From positions 1,116,001 through 1,180,000 of the forward strand of contig NZ_CP017812.1 of the NCBI RefSeq assembly GCF_001856685.1: a stretch of 64,000 nt of DNA, written 5' to 3'. Below, piece after piece: positions 43,238-53,011 of the stretch. Within the stretch, counting starts at the first letter, position 1; every line of letters starts with the position of its first letter. The translations under genes and the position numbers were made by a program. Under the pieces are notes generated by a model. The model saw only the letters and a program-made list of their open reading frames with translations. It was not told the DNA's origin and made no database searches. Origin of the DNA: Boudabousia tangfeifanii. Its GTDB lineage: Bacteria; Actinomycetota; Actinomycetes; Actinomycetales; Actinomycetaceae.

Positions 43238-44230
43238 TTAGACTTCGAGAGTATATTTTCGTTCTTGTGAAACTTCTTCGAATCCTAAGGAGCCAAAGAG
43301 CCTAGTGGCAGCAGCTTCGTGATGGGAAGAGACCCCAGTTGCGACCTTTGCCAACCCTGCCTCGGCACAAGCGTGCATGACGGCAACTACTAGTTCTCGA
43401 CCCACGTTTTCATCTCGCCATTGGGGGCCAACTTCTAGTAGGTCAATATATCCTTCTTGCCATCCTAGGATTTCCCAGTCCTCTTTGTACTTGGCAGTCA
43501 TGATAAAGCCGGCGACTTCTGCCCGGTCGGTACTCCGATCTAAGGCTACAAAAGAAAGGGAAGGATCAAAGTTGTTTCGGTTCGACATCCACTGGCTGAG
43601 GCTACGACCTTGAGAGTGAACAGTTTCGGGCGCAAACTCTAAAGCCGCTAGACGCACTAGGTTTTCCCAATTGGCATTCCAAGGTTCGATTTGAATCAGT
43701 GGACCTGCCACGCCGACTGGCGGAATCGGATCCAGTTCGGCTCGCATTTCATGAAATGATGAGGTCCATTCATAGTTGCGATGCTGTAGTGCCGCTAAAT
43801 AAATATCTAAATCATGATATTGCGCAGAACAGACGATACTGTAGCCAGTGGTAACCCCAACGGTGGACGCTAACTGAGCAGCAGCTTGTTCCTGCCAGTT
43901 AAGCATATTCTCAATCAGTTCCGAAGTTCTAAAATCTGGGTGGGTTCCACTGTTACAAGGAACCTGCATGTTGGCAGCCAGTTTTAACCTGGCGTGCAGA
44001 AATGCCCGTGGGTGGCCGGCCCGATCTACCCCGATAATCCCAAGCCATTTGGAGGTTTGGGTAAATAGCTGATGTACTTCATCAAACGTTGTCCGGAAGA
44101 ACGGTTGCGAGAGCTCTTCGATTTCATTGAATACTTGGTGCACTAGTCTGGCATCGGATTCGGCCATCCATCGCCATTTAATTTGTTCAGTATCTGGCGG
44201 TAGCGTCAGTGCTTTTCTTGGCGGGTTCAT
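43238..44230 (-). CDS. tandem-domain GNAT acetyltransferase (second of a pair)
   Basis: It has 330 residues with two GNAT-like halves. The C-terminal half is better preserved (YIDLLEVGPQWRDENVGRELV as the acetyl-CoA loop, then GLAKVATGVSSHHEAAATRLFGSLGF). The N-terminal half is divergent. The ATG directly follows the stop of the upstream paralogue (TAGATG, no gap). The acyl acceptor is unknown; related actinobacterial double-GNAT proteins include mycothiol synthase, but I see no specific support for that here. Confidence 0.78.
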   Translation of the reverse strand: MNPPRKALTLPPDTEQIKWRWMAESDARLVHQVFNEIEELSQPFFRTTFDEVHQLFTQTSKWLGIIGVDRAGHPRAFLHARLKLAANMQVPCNSGTHPDFRTSELIENMLNWQEQAAAQLASTVGVTTGYSIVCSAQYHDLDIYLAALQHRNYEWTSSFHEMRAELDPIPPVGVAGPLIQIEPWNANWENLVRLAALEFAPETVHSQGRSLSQWMSNRNNFDPSLSFVALDRSTDRAEVAGFIMTAKYKEDWEILGWQEGYIDLLEVGPQWRDENVGRELVVAVMHACAEAGLAKVATGVSSHHEAAATRLFGSLGFEEVSQERKYTLEV

Positions 44231-45259
44231 CTACAACTCCACCGTATAGTAGGTGAAATTTTTTAATGGTTCGAACCCAATTTGAGTATAAATTTGGCCG
44301 GCTCCGGATGGGTTGTCGACGTCAACATCTAAACCAAAACGTTGCATTCCGTCTGCTCGCGCGGTTTCTACCGCATATGAGAGCATCGCCCTAGCCAATC
44401 CTTTACCACGGTGTTTACGGCTGACCCCGACAAGTTCGGCGTACAGTTCCTTGATACCAGTTAGCATCCAACGGGTAACTGGACGAGCCACGACAGCATA
44501 TCCGGCGATTTCCCCGGTAGCTTTTTCTCTAACGATGGTGGACCAGCGCAAATCAAGGCTGGCCATGGCACTTTCCCACCAGTCATTAAAATCGCGTTGG
44601 TCGCCCCAGTGGTCATTGAAAGTTTCTAAATGAAGTTGTCGTACTTTTTCGCGCTCATCGCCTACTGGGAAGGAGGCAAATTCATAGTCGGGTGAGAGTT
44701 GATAGGTGACAATCGGGCGCGCTAAATCAGCGTACATAACATCGAATGTGCGCTCAGGGGTGTAACCGGCAGCGACGAAAAGACTCCTAGCTGAGTCGTT
44801 GTTTCCCTGCACGATTGCTGAGATTTCAACTCCAATAGTTGATTGGTCTCCGTAGGTTTCATGAATAATTTTTCGGGCCGTATGATCTTGCCAGACGAGG
44901 ACGACTCGTCCTATTCCTCTCCCCCGCCAAGTCGGGGCGATGGAAGCTTCGAGCGTAGCATGTACCGATTTCGTAGCGTCAGTAGGAACTCGAACTGCAG
45001 CTAGCGCCTGAGGTTTACGATGGTGATCAAATCCGACAATCGCCTTGATTACTGTCTGGCCACGACCGCCCTCGATCATATCTGCCAACTCGGCATCCGA
45101 AGTGGAGGCGATTGCTCCGTCATATCGCTGACAATCACGCACAAGTTCCGCGACTTCCGGCGCATGGGCAGCCTGTAGTGGCTCCCATTTGAGACCCAGA
45201 TGAGCTGGAGGTAAAGCAATCTCATCAGGGTACGTTAATCGTTCAGCTAAAGTTGGCAT
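44231..45259 (-). CDS. tandem-domain GNAT acetyltransferase (first of a pair)
   Basis: It has 342 residues. Both GNAT halves carry acetyl-CoA-binding loops: IAPTWRGRGIGRVVL and VSRKHRGKGLARAML. Each is followed by GVEI/GLDV strands and NNDSARSLFVAAGY or NPSGAGQIYTQIGF helices. No Shine-Dalgarno; TAGAAT is 6 nt before the ATG. It forms an operon with the following GNAT. The substrate is unknown. Confidence 0.82.
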   Translation of the reverse strand: MPTLAERLTYPDEIALPPAHLGLKWEPLQAAHAPEVAELVRDCQRYDGAIASTSDAELADMIEGGRGQTVIKAIVGFDHHRKPQALAAVRVPTDATKSVHATLEASIAPTWRGRGIGRVVLVWQDHTARKIIHETYGDQSTIGVEISAIVQGNNDSARSLFVAAGYTPERTFDVMYADLARPIVTYQLSPDYEFASFPVGDEREKVRQLHLETFNDHWGDQRDFNDWWESAMASLDLRWSTIVREKATGEIAGYAVVARPVTRWMLTGIKELYAELVGVSRKHRGKGLARAMLSYAVETARADGMQRFGLDVDVDNPSGAGQIYTQIGFEPLKNFTYYTVEL

Positions 45260-45265
45260 ATTCGT

Positions 45266-45271
45266 ATTCTA
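45266..45271 (-). promoter_or_regulatory. putative leaderless -10 box of the GNAT pair (TAGAAT)
   Basis: TAGAAT (5 of 6 consensus) on the minus strand lies 6 nt before the ATG at 45259, in the 49-bp gap after parE. Confidence 0.55.
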
Positions 45272-45308
45272 ACAAGGAAATAGGGTTTAGGACTGACGGC
45301 CCAGCATT

Positions 45309-47411
45309 CTAGACGTCAATATCTGCAAGTTCAAGCTGGTTAGCCCCATTGACAATAAATTCCTTACGAGGGGCCACCACTGATCCCATCAATAGTTCGA
45401 AGGTATCTTCAGCTTTGGCTAAGGCAGCTTCATCAGCCAAGGTAATGCGCCGCAACATTCTTCCTGCGGGATCCATGGTGGTCTCTGCAAGTTGGTCGGC
45501 ATCCATTTCACCTAGACCCTTGTATCGTTGAATTGGCTCCTTGTACTTTCGTCCAGACCGAGCCAGTTTCTTCAACAAGGTGTTAAGTTCTTCTTCCGAA
45601 TAGGTGTAAACGTATTCTTTCTTTTTCCGACCAGTGGCTGAAAGTTCCACGCGGTGTAGTGGAGGTACTGCAGCGTATACGCGGCCAGCTTCTACCAAAG
45701 GACGCATGTAACGGAAGAAAAGCGTCAAGAGCAAAGTTCTAATGTGGGCTCCATCCACGTCAGCATCGGTCATTAGAATCACTTTGCCATAACGTGCCGC
45801 CTCTAGATTAAAGGTACGTCCAGAACCGGCACCGATGACCTGAATAATTGCAGAACATTCAGCATTTGCCAACATATCGGCAGTCGATGCTTTTTGCACA
45901 TTCAAAATCTTTCCTCGAATCGGGAAAAGAGCCTGGAATTCACTTGAACGCGCCAGTTTTGCAGTACCCAGCGCCGAGTCACCTTCCACAATGAAAAGTT
46001 CTGAATCAGCAACTTCGTTAGTGCGACAATCCGCCAATTTAGCCGGCAAAGAAGATGTTTCGAGGGCGTTTTTCCGCCGCGAAATCTCTTTGTGTAAGCG
46101 AGCTGATTGCCGGGCTTTCATTTCACCGACGATCTTTTCCAGCAAGTTTGACGCCTGTTGCTTATCGTCGCGCTTTTTACTGGTTAGTTGTTCTTTTAAG
46201 GCATCTGTGATGACTTTATTTACAACTTGACGAACCTGCGGAGTACCGAGAATTTCCTTGGTCTGGCCTTCAAATTGTGGTTCTGGCAAACGCACCGTTA
46301 CCACGGCAGTAAGACCGGCAAGGATATCGTCCTTTTCAATCCGGCCATCTTTAGCCGTTACTTTCAGCTTTCGAGCGTTTTTATCTACCTGTGCCCGGAG
46401 CACCTTTAGTAGTGCTTGTTCGAAACCTTGGATATGAGTGCCGCCCTTTGGGGTGGCGATAATATTTACGAAGGACTGTACTTTCGTGTCATAGCCGATT
46501 CCCCAACGCAGGGCGCATTCAACTTCGCAGGTTCTAGTTAGTTCTACCGCTTTTAGATGTCCCCCATCATCAAGTTGCTGAACGGTCTCTTGATATTCAC
46601 CTTGTCCTTGGAGTCGCCAAGTATCGGTAACTGGGCCATCTTTAGCTAGGAAATCAACGAAATCGACGACTCCGCCTTCATGCAAAAGTTCTTCTTGCAA
46701 AGCTGGCTCTTGGCGTTCATCGCGAACGATTAGTTTTAGGCCGGGCACCAGGAAGGACGACTGACGGGCTCTAGCCACCAATGTCTCCCAGTCGAATTCT
46801 ACGTCCTTGGAGAAGATCTGGTAATCAGCCCAAAATCGCACTCGGGTACCTGTTTTACCCCGTTTAGCTTTGCCTACAACCTTTAGCTCTGAGCTTTCAG
46901 TAAAGGGAGTGAATGGCGAATTTGGGGTGCGCCCATTGGCGTCATCAAATACTCCTGGCTCACCGCGGCGGAAAGACATGCCGTAGGTTTTGCCCCCACG
47001 ATCTACTTCCACATCAAGACGAGCTGAAAGAGCGTTCACTACCGAGGCGCCAACCCCATGTAGACCACCCGAGGACGAATAGGAGCCCCCACCGAATTTA
47101 CCGCCAGCGTGAAGTTTAGTGAAGACGACTTCGACACCGCTAAGACCAACTGATTTAACGGTATCGATCGGAATACCGCGACCATTATCAGCTACAGAGA
47201 CCGAATGATCTGGGTGTAAAGTAACAAGTATTTCTGAGCAATGTCCTTCTAAGGCTTCATCGATGGCGTTATCGATGATTTCCCAGACACAGTGCATCAA
47301 CCCACGATGATCGGTAGAACCGATATACATCCCAGGACGTTTTCGAACTGCTTCTAGACCTTCTAAGACGGAAAGGTGTCTAGCGGTATATTCTTCACTC
47401 TTTTGCTGCAC
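45309..47411 (-). CDS. parE: DNA topoisomerase IV subunit B (ParE type)
   Basis: ATPase subunit of the type IIA topoisomerase. It has 700 residues: a GHKL ATPase domain with IIDNAIDEAL, DNGRGIP and GGLHGVGASVVNAL, a transducer domain, TOPRIM with EGDSALG and MTDADVDGAHIR, and the C-terminal GYRB-type tail (QRYKGLGEMDADQL). The GTG start at 47411 has no Shine-Dalgarno; TAACCT is 6 nt upstream. The nearby parC and the genomic setting beside sigA support ParE over GyrB. Confidence 0.94.
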   Translation of the reverse strand: MQQKSEEYTARHLSVLEGLEAVRKRPGMYIGSTDHRGLMHCVWEIIDNAIDEALEGHCSEILVTLHPDHSVSVADNGRGIPIDTVKSVGLSGVEVVFTKLHAGGKFGGGSYSSSGGLHGVGASVVNALSARLDVEVDRGGKTYGMSFRRGEPGVFDDANGRTPNSPFTPFTESSELKVVGKAKRGKTGTRVRFWADYQIFSKDVEFDWETLVARARQSSFLVPGLKLIVRDERQEPALQEELLHEGGVVDFVDFLAKDGPVTDTWRLQGQGEYQETVQQLDDGGHLKAVELTRTCEVECALRWGIGYDTKVQSFVNIIATPKGGTHIQGFEQALLKVLRAQVDKNARKLKVTAKDGRIEKDDILAGLTAVVTVRLPEPQFEGQTKEILGTPQVRQVVNKVITDALKEQLTSKKRDDKQQASNLLEKIVGEMKARQSARLHKEISRRKNALETSSLPAKLADCRTNEVADSELFIVEGDSALGTAKLARSSEFQALFPIRGKILNVQKASTADMLANAECSAIIQVIGAGSGRTFNLEAARYGKVILMTDADVDGAHIRTLLLTLFFRYMRPLVEAGRVYAAVPPLHRVELSATGRKKKEYVYTYSEEELNTLLKKLARSGRKYKEPIQRYKGLGEMDADQLAETTMDPAGRMLRRITLADEAALAKAEDTFELLMGSVVAPRKEFIVNGANQLELADIDV

Positions 47412-47417
47412 GTTACT

Positions 47418-47423
47418 AGGTTA
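47418..47423 (-). promoter_or_regulatory. putative leaderless -10 box of parE (TAACCT)
   Basis: TAACCT on the minus strand, 6 nt before the GTG at 47411. Confidence 0.45.
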
Positions 47424-47596
47424 ATGGCTGAAACCAAGTATGCGAAGCTGACTTCCCGACTTCTTTTATTTTTCTATAACCAAGACGCCAAGCTCAGAGC
47501 TAAAAAGGACGTGATTCGTCACTAAAACGTTGTGCTGGAGGCGAAAGGAAGCGTTTTACCGTTTATTTACTAGCTACTCCGTGTTCCAATAGGGTT

Positions 47597-47824
47597 ATGA
47601 CTGAAGAAAAAACTATTGCAACTGCTCCTGAACCAGAGACCACTTTAAGCTCTTTGGATCGTTGCGATGCTTGTGGGGCTCAGGCCTACGTCCGCGTTCA
47701 AGTTGGAGCGACCGGACAGCTTCTCTTTTGCGCTCACCATGCCCGTAAGCACGCTCCGGTTCTTACTGAAGTTGCTCAGATTATTGAAGATCAATCAGAT
47801 TTGTTAACTGCTTCAAACCACTAA
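47597..47824 (+). CDS. DUF7455 small zinc-finger-like protein
   Basis: It has 75 residues. One Cys/His cluster: C23 and C26 (RCDACG), C45 with H47/H48 (FCAHHARKH). It matches the small actinobacterial family usually beside sigA and parE; function unknown. No normal Shine-Dalgarno, and the sequence 6 nt upstream (TCCAAT) is a poor -10, so its start signals are unclear. Confidence 0.88.
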   Translation: MTEEKTIATAPEPETTLSSLDRCDACGAQAYVRVQVGATGQLLFCAHHARKHAPVLTEVAQIIEDQSDLLTASNH

Positions 47825-47831
47825 CTTTTAC

Positions 47832-47874
47832 ATAAGTTTGGGCCGCTACCGTTTCGGTAGCGGCCCAAACTTAT
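47832..47874. terminator. bidirectional terminator between DUF7455 and sigA
   Basis: 20-bp perfect arms (47832-47851, 47855-47874) with a 3-nt loop, located between convergent genes. Confidence 0.85.
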
Positions 47875-47901
47875 TTGTTGTTGATTAACTTCATGAACCT
47901 G

Positions 47902-49470
47902 TTAGTCTAGATAGTCACGCAAAACCTGCGAACGCGAGGGGTGACGTAGCTTTGACATAGTCTTTGATTCAATTTGGCGAATACGTTCACGGGTAACTCC
48001 GTAAACCTTACCAATCTCGTCCAGAGTCTTAGGCTGGCCATCTCCTAGCCCGAAACGCATCTTCACTACCCCAGCTTCACGCTCCGAAAGAGTACCGAGA
48101 ACTACCTGGAGTTGCTCTTGCAATAGGGTGAAAGAAACAGCCTCGGCCGGCACGATTGCCTCAGAGTCTTCAATTAGATCGCCAAACTCGCTATCCCCGT
48201 CTTCACCCAGTGGAGTGTGCAAGGAAATCGGTTCACGACCATATTTCTGAACTTCGACTACCTTATCAGGAGTCATATCGAGTTCTTTAGCCAGCTCTTC
48301 TGGCGTAGGTTCACGACCAAGATCCTGCAGCATTTGACGCTGAACACGAGCCAACTTGTTAATCACTTCGACCATGTGTACCGGGATACGGATGGTTCGA
48401 GCTTGGTCGGCCATGGCGCGAGTAATTGCCTGACGAATCCACCAAGTCGCATAAGTCGAGAACTTAAAGCCCTTATTGTAGTCAAACTTTTCTACAGCGC
48501 GGATCAGACCAAGGTTACCTTCCTGAATAAGATCCAAGAAAAGCATGCCGCGACCGGTGTAGCGCTTAGCCAAGGAAACTACCAAACGCAAGTTCGCTTC
48601 CAGTAGATGGTTCTTAGCATTTTGACCATCTTTAGCAATCCAAGTCAGTTCACGGCGGAGCTTGGAAGGCATGAGATCGCCTTCTCGCTTAAGTTTTTCT
48701 TCCGCAAAGAGACCTGCTTCGATTCGTTTGGCTAAATCGATTTCTTCGTCAGCGGTCAATAGAGCAACTTTACCGATTTGCTTGAGGTAGTCCTTAACCG
48801 GGTCAGCGGTAGCACCGGCTACCGTTACTTGCTGTACCGGAGCATCGGTATCGTCAGACTCGCTGATAACGTAGCTGGCGGCCTTCTTTGAGGCCTGGGC
48901 CATCGCCTTTGCGTCTGCTCGCGCCTGATCCTGCGCATCGTCCTCGTCGTCATCCTCATCATCGTCGAGGTCGTCGTCTAGGTCATCGTCAAGATCATCG
49001 TCGAGGTCGTCGTCGAGATCATCGTCAAGATCGACATCAAGATCGTCTGAATCAGCAAGATCATCAGGCAAATCTAGGTCGTGATCATCTTCAGTCTGAG
49101 CTTCAAGCTTTTCGTCTTTTAGCTCCGGCTCTTCCTTCTTTTTCGCAGCGGATTTACCCTTCGCCCCACTAGCGGTGCTCTTTTTAGCAGGTGCTTTTTT
49201 AGCAGTCTTCTTGCCTTCTTCAGCTTCAACTGCTTGCTTCACACTAGCGGTTTTCGCAGGAGCGCTCTTAGCTTTAGTTGAACGCGACTTAGTAGTTTTT
49301 GCCTTAGTGGCTTTAGCTTCGGTATTAGCTGCCTCTTCAACTTCTGGCGAAGTTTCCTTAGTGGCATTAGCTTTTTTAGTGGCAGTTTTTGCCTGAGTAG
49401 TCTTTTTAGTGGCACCGGCAGCTTTTTTAGCGCTTTTTGTGGTGCTTGTCTTCTTTACAGTTTCGGACAC
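47902..49470 (-). CDS. sigA: RNA polymerase principal sigma factor
   Basis: Directs RNA polymerase to housekeeping promoters. It has 522 residues. Residues 1-128 are Lys/Ala/Thr-rich. Residues 129-178 are almost only Asp, Glu and Leu, with repeated DDDL units. Region 1.2 follows from about 222 ([21 protein letters not shown]), region 2 with [15 protein letters not shown] and [10 protein letters not shown], region 3, and region 4 ending [21 protein letters not shown]. The GTG start has AAAGG 6 nt upstream, so this gene is not leaderless. A perfect TATAAT lies 54 nt upstream. Confidence 0.97.
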   Translation of the reverse strand: MSETVKKTSTTKSAKKAAGATKKTTQAKTATKKANATKETSPEVEEAANTEAKATKAKTTKSRSTKAKSAPAKTASVKQAVEAEEGKKTAKKAPAKKSTASGAKGKSAAKKKEEPELKDEKLEAQTEDDHDLDLPDDLADSDDLDVDLDDDLDDDLDDDLDDDLDDDLDDDEDDDEDDAQDQARADAKAMAQASKKAASYVISESDDTDAPVQQVTVAGATADPVKDYLKQIGKVALLTADEEIDLAKRIEAGLFAEEKLKREGDLMPSKLRRELTWIAKDGQNAKNHLLEANLRLVVSLAKRYTGRGMLFLDLIQEGNLGLIRAVEKFDYNKGFKFSTYATWWIRQAITRAMADQARTIRIPVHMVEVINKLARVQRQMLQDLGREPTPEELAKELDMTPDKVVEVQKYGREPISLHTPLGEDGDSEFGDLIEDSEAIVPAEAVSFTLLQEQLQVVLGTLSEREAGVVKMRFGLGDGQPKTLDEIGKVYGVTRERIRQIESKTMSKLRHPSRSQVLRDYLD

Positions 49471-49524
49471 GGATCACCTTTCGTGATCTAGGCGACATAA
49501 CTCTATACGTTAATAACGCGTTCA

Positions 49525-49530
49525 ATTATA
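49525..49530 (-). promoter_or_regulatory. sigA -10 box (TATAAT)
   Basis: Perfect consensus TATAAT on the minus strand, 54 nt before the sigA GTG. The -35 region 18 bp away reads TTCGGC, a weak match. Confidence 0.5.
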
Positions 49531-49757
49531 ATGCCGCAACCGCGATTTGCCGAAAGATAATCGCTGGTTTTGCGCCATTCATGATTAGCACAACACTTGA
49601 AAAAATAGTTTTATTCCCAAATCTGCTATTTAATCTCTTTTCTTGGTCGGTTAACATAAATTTTTCCTCATAAACCACTACTAACCTGCCGTTTTCCCAC
49701 CCCAGCCTAAGAGAGGCACAACTTAATAATCCGACTCCATCGCCAGTTAGACCATGT

Positions 49758-49763
49758 TAATCT
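49758..49763 (+). promoter_or_regulatory. putative leaderless -10 box of the prenyl synthase gene (TAATCT)
   Basis: TAATCT, 6 nt before the ATG at 49770; TG two bases upstream makes it an extended -10. The rest of the 299-bp gap to sigA holds nothing else I can name. Confidence 0.5.
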
Positions 49764-49769
49764 GACATC

Positions 49770-50855
49770 ATGCACTCGACGGATCATTCACAGTTTCTTA
49801 TTAGTGACGAACAGTTTTTCCTCCAGGCAGTAGAAACTGAACTAGCAGCTAGTTGTCAATGGATCAAAGAGCTTTCTGTTCAATCTGCCGAAATTCTAAT
49901 CGAGGCTTTGACTGAATCCACCCTAGCTGGCAAGAAACTGCGTCCCCTATGTCTACTTGCAGGCTACGCCCTCGGCCATGACAAAACTGACGAACAAGGG
50001 TGGAAACGTTTAGTGAAAATGGGGGCTGCCCTAGAGTTCTTCCAAGCATCCGCTCTCATCCATGACGACTTAATCGACCATTCATTACTACGCCGAGGAC
50101 GCCCAACTACACATATTCGGGGAACTCAAGTAGCTAGTGAACGGAAATACCCAAACCCATCTGACTTCGGCGTAGGCTTAGCCATCCTTGCCGGCGATCT
50201 TGCACTGGGCACTGCCTATCAGCTAGCTGCCGAATCTTTCTTAGATCATCCACAACAAAATGCAGGCAATTTCGCTTTTCATCGCATGTGTACTCGAGTT
50301 AATATTGGGCAATTCTTAGATCTCCAAGCTGAAGCTTTGCCCCTTGACGAACATTTTACGAGCCAGATTCCAGAAGAAGTAATCAGCTATAAAACCGCTG
50401 GTTACTCGGTGATTGACCCCGTAAAGTTGGGAGCATTACTCGCTAATCTTTCCCCCGAAAAGTGCGACAAAATTGCCGACGCCTTGGCTCCGTGGGGATT
50501 GGCCTTCCAACTTCGCGATGATCAGCTCGGTGCTTTCGCCCTCGCAAGCCAAACTGGGAAAACCAGTGGTAGCGATCTACTTGAAGGTAAACGTACCGTC
50601 CTACTTGCAACTGCATTATCGCTTGGTAGTGATGAACAAAAAGCAAAAATCCAGGCACTTTTTGCCCAGTCAAAACGCAGTGAACAAGATATTAAGCTGA
50701 TCCAAGAATTGCTTACCCAAAGTGGGGCAAAGTCCGAACTGGAAAAACGTATTGCCCGTTTGTACTCGCTCGGTCAAGAACAACTCGAAAGCCTAAACCT
50801 TCCAAGCGATCAGCTCAGCAAACTAGGTGACGCGTTAATTAATCGCGAAAAATAG
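49770..50855 (+). CDS. polyprenyl diphosphate synthase (GGPP synthase type)
   Basis: Chain-elongating trans-prenyltransferase of isoprenoid synthesis, downstream of dxs in the pathway. It has 361 residues. The first Asp motif DDLID is at 99-103 (HDDLIDHSLLRRG). The second is DDQLG at 250-254, with Gly in place of the final Asp. KLRPL with its basic residues is also seen. Next to the PASTA kinase, as idsA2-pknL in M. tuberculosis. Product chain length is not certain. Confidence 0.9.
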   Translation: MHSTDHSQFLISDEQFFLQAVETELAASCQWIKELSVQSAEILIEALTESTLAGKKLRPLCLLAGYALGHDKTDEQGWKRLVKMGAALEFFQASALIHDDLIDHSLLRRGRPTTHIRGTQVASERKYPNPSDFGVGLAILAGDLALGTAYQLAAESFLDHPQQNAGNFAFHRMCTRVNIGQFLDLQAEALPLDEHFTSQIPEEVISYKTAGYSVIDPVKLGALLANLSPEKCDKIADALAPWGLAFQLRDDQLGAFALASQTGKTSGSDLLEGKRTVLLATALSLGSDEQKAKIQALFAQSKRSEQDIKLIQELLTQSGAKSELEKRIARLYSLGQEQLESLNLPSDQLSKLGDALINREK

Positions 50856-50906
50856 GCTTTCTCCTAGTAAATCGGCGCGGCATAAGGGAAAGCTAGTAAA
50901 AACCGT

Positions 50907-50912
50907 AATAAT
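50907..50912 (+). promoter_or_regulatory. putative leaderless -10 box of the PASTA kinase gene (AATAAT)
   Basis: AATAAT, 6 nt before the GTG at 50919; 5 of 6 consensus but lacks the first T. No Shine-Dalgarno. Confidence 0.4.
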
Positions 50913-50918
50913 TACACC

Positions 50919-52994
50919 GTGGGAAATGAACAAAAGATGACTCCTAACGAACCGCTAGGATCCGTGCCTTCAGACTTAGAAGGCACCATTTCCTCTGCCC
51001 AAGCTGGCTCAGACTCGAAAACAGGCAATCCCGCAAACAAAGAAGTAGACGCCCTCAACGGAGTTCTATTAGACGGGCGCTATCGCGTCTTAAGCGTACT
51101 AGCACGCGGCGGCATGGCCACCGTCTATCAGGGGCTAGACGAACGCTTGGATCGTCAAGTCGCCATTAAGGTACTTCACCCACACTTGGTTGATACCGGC
51201 ACCTTTTTAACACGTTTTCATCAAGAAGCACGTTCGGTCGCAAAGCTTATTCATCCCCAAATTGTGACCGTCTTCGATCAGGGCGAACTCAACTCAACTG
51301 CCTTCATCGTAATGGAACTGGTTTCGGGACCTTCGCTTCGAGATGTCCTCCTGGCGAAAAAAACCTTAACCATCAAAGAGGCCCTACAGCTGACTTCCCA
51401 GATTTTAACAGGGTTAGCAGCAGCTCATCGTCAAGGCGTAGTTCACCGTGATGTCAAGCCAGAAAATATACTTATTGCCCCAGATGGCACCCCAAAGATA
51501 GCGGATTTTGGCTTAGCAAAAACCGTTTCAGAAGCTTCCGCGGCAAACACCCAAACTGTCTTAGGCACGGTTAACTATGTTCCCCCCGAGGTAGTCCTTC
51601 GAGGTGAGGCTAATGCGAGCGCAGACTTATATTCCTTAGGCATAATGCTTTATGAGATGCTCTGCGGGTCACTCCCCTTTTCCTCTCAAACACCCATTAA
51701 TGTCGCCTTCGCTCACGCAAATCAGGACGTCCCTCCGCCCTCGGCTAAGCTTCCATGGCTACCTACCGAAATTGATGACTTAGTCAGCGCATTATGTGCT
51801 CGGGACCCAGAAGATCGCTTTGAAACAGCACTTTCTGCCAAGCAGGTAGTAGACCAGTTATTGCGAACTCTTCCGCCCTCGATCCAGCATCGACGGGAAA
51901 CTGAAGTGGATGCAATTAGCGAGGCAAGCTCAGCAAATCAAACTCAGGTTCAGTCAGCACCGATTCCATTACTGGCTGATAAAACCACTCGTCTCAATAT
52001 TCCGAGCGAAACTAACCCCTTACCATTTGCGCCAGTTACCGCTTCTAATCTTCCCCAAAACGCTAGCCCAACAGAAGAAAATGCATCTAAGGAAACCAAA
52101 TCCAAGAAGAAGTTTTGGTGGATAGCACTCGTACTATTATTACTCCTTGCTGGAAGTGGAGCTGGAGGCGCCTGGTGGTACTACGAAACTGGTCCAGGTT
52201 CTTTGCGGACAATCCCTGCATTAGTCAAAATGCCATTAGCCAAAGCCACCAGCATACTCGAAGCCAATAATCTAAAGGTTGAAACCAAAGAAGTCTTTTC
52301 TGACGATATTCCTGCCGGTGAAGTCGTAAACTCCAGTCCGAAGGTTGGCAGTGAAGTGAAGAAAGGCAGTGCCGTTTCACTCGAGATTTCCAAAGGCGTA
52401 CAAACCTTTAAAGTTCCTGAAGTCCTTAAAACTGACGTTGAAAAAGCTAAAGCAGAAATAACCAAGGCTGGCTTGAACGTTGGCGAGGTTAACTCAGAGT
52501 GGTCTGAGGAAATCCCCGCAAATCATGTTATCTCCCTTGATCCAGCGCCAGGTACAAGCATTAAACACGATTCTGCCGTCAATCTAGTAGTCTCTAAAGG
52601 ACGTCAACCCTTTAAAGTTCCTAATCTGATTGGCCTTGAAAAGCCCGAAGCAGTCAAAATCCTTGACGAATCGGTATTTAAGTACACCACAAGTGAAGAG
52701 TTTAATGACGAAGTACCGGCAGGAAAGGTCATTTCGCAGTCAATCGACCCAGATAAGGACGCATTCCGAGCCGATGAAATTAATCTAGTAATTTCGAAAG
52801 GTCCAGATTTAGTTGAAGTACCACAGACTTTTGGGATGCAACTCGATAGGGCAACTCAAAAACTTGAAGATGCCGGTTTTAAAGTGCGAGTAGAAAAGCT
52901 CTACGGCGGCTTATTCGGAACAGTTCGAACTAGTGACCCAGCCGGAGGTCAAAAAGCTAAACGTGGCGCCACGATTACGCTAAAGATCGTCTAG
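50919..52994 (+). CDS. Ser/Thr protein kinase with four PASTA domains (PknL/PknB family)
   Basis: Membrane kinase sensing peptidoglycan or lipid II. It has 691 residues. The cytosolic kinase domain (about 50-310) has LDGRYRVLSVLARGGMATVYQG, Lys in VAIKVL, catalytic D178 (HRDVKPEN) and DFG. A linker leads to one transmembrane helix at about 399-422, then four extracellular PASTA repeats. Its position between a prenyl synthase and DAHP synthase matches pknL (Rv2176). An acidic spacer precedes the kinase domain. Confidence 0.95.
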   Translation: MGNEQKMTPNEPLGSVPSDLEGTISSAQAGSDSKTGNPANKEVDALNGVLLDGRYRVLSVLARGGMATVYQGLDERLDRQVAIKVLHPHLVDTGTFLTRFHQEARSVAKLIHPQIVTVFDQGELNSTAFIVMELVSGPSLRDVLLAKKTLTIKEALQLTSQILTGLAAAHRQGVVHRDVKPENILIAPDGTPKIADFGLAKTVSEASAANTQTVLGTVNYVPPEVVLRGEANASADLYSLGIMLYEMLCGSLPFSSQTPINVAFAHANQDVPPPSAKLPWLPTEIDDLVSALCARDPEDRFETALSAKQVVDQLLRTLPPSIQHRRETEVDAISEASSANQTQVQSAPIPLLADKTTRLNIPSETNPLPFAPVTASNLPQNASPTEENASKETKSKKKFWWIALVLLLLLAGSGAGGAWWYYETGPGSLRTIPALVKMPLAKATSILEANNLKVETKEVFSDDIPAGEVVNSSPKVGSEVKKGSAVSLEISKGVQTFKVPEVLKTDVEKAKAEITKAGLNVGEVNSEWSEEIPANHVISLDPAPGTSIKHDSAVNLVVSKGRQPFKVPNLIGLEKPEAVKILDESVFKYTTSEEFNDEVPAGKVISQSIDPDKDAFRADEINLVISKGPDLVEVPQTFGMQLDRATQKLEDAGFKVRVEKLYGGLFGTVRTSDPAGGQKAKRGATITLKIV

Positions 52995-53011
52995 GCAGAA
53001 AATACCTGAAC

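Noticed and set aside
40645-47411. GyrA/GyrB instead of ParC/ParE
   Set aside because: No GyrA-box motif seen in the C-terminal domain, and the genes lie beside sigA on opposite strands rather than as a gyrBA operon near dnaA. Absolute proof needs the rest of the genome.
48935-49045. CRISPR-like or satellite tandem repeat
   Set aside because: It is the Asp-rich coding repeat of sigA in frame; units are a few codons long without spacers.
48888-49172. Antisense ORF of 94 residues rich in Arg/His
   Set aside because: It is the shadow of the repetitive acidic codons of sigA on the other strand, with low-complexity content.
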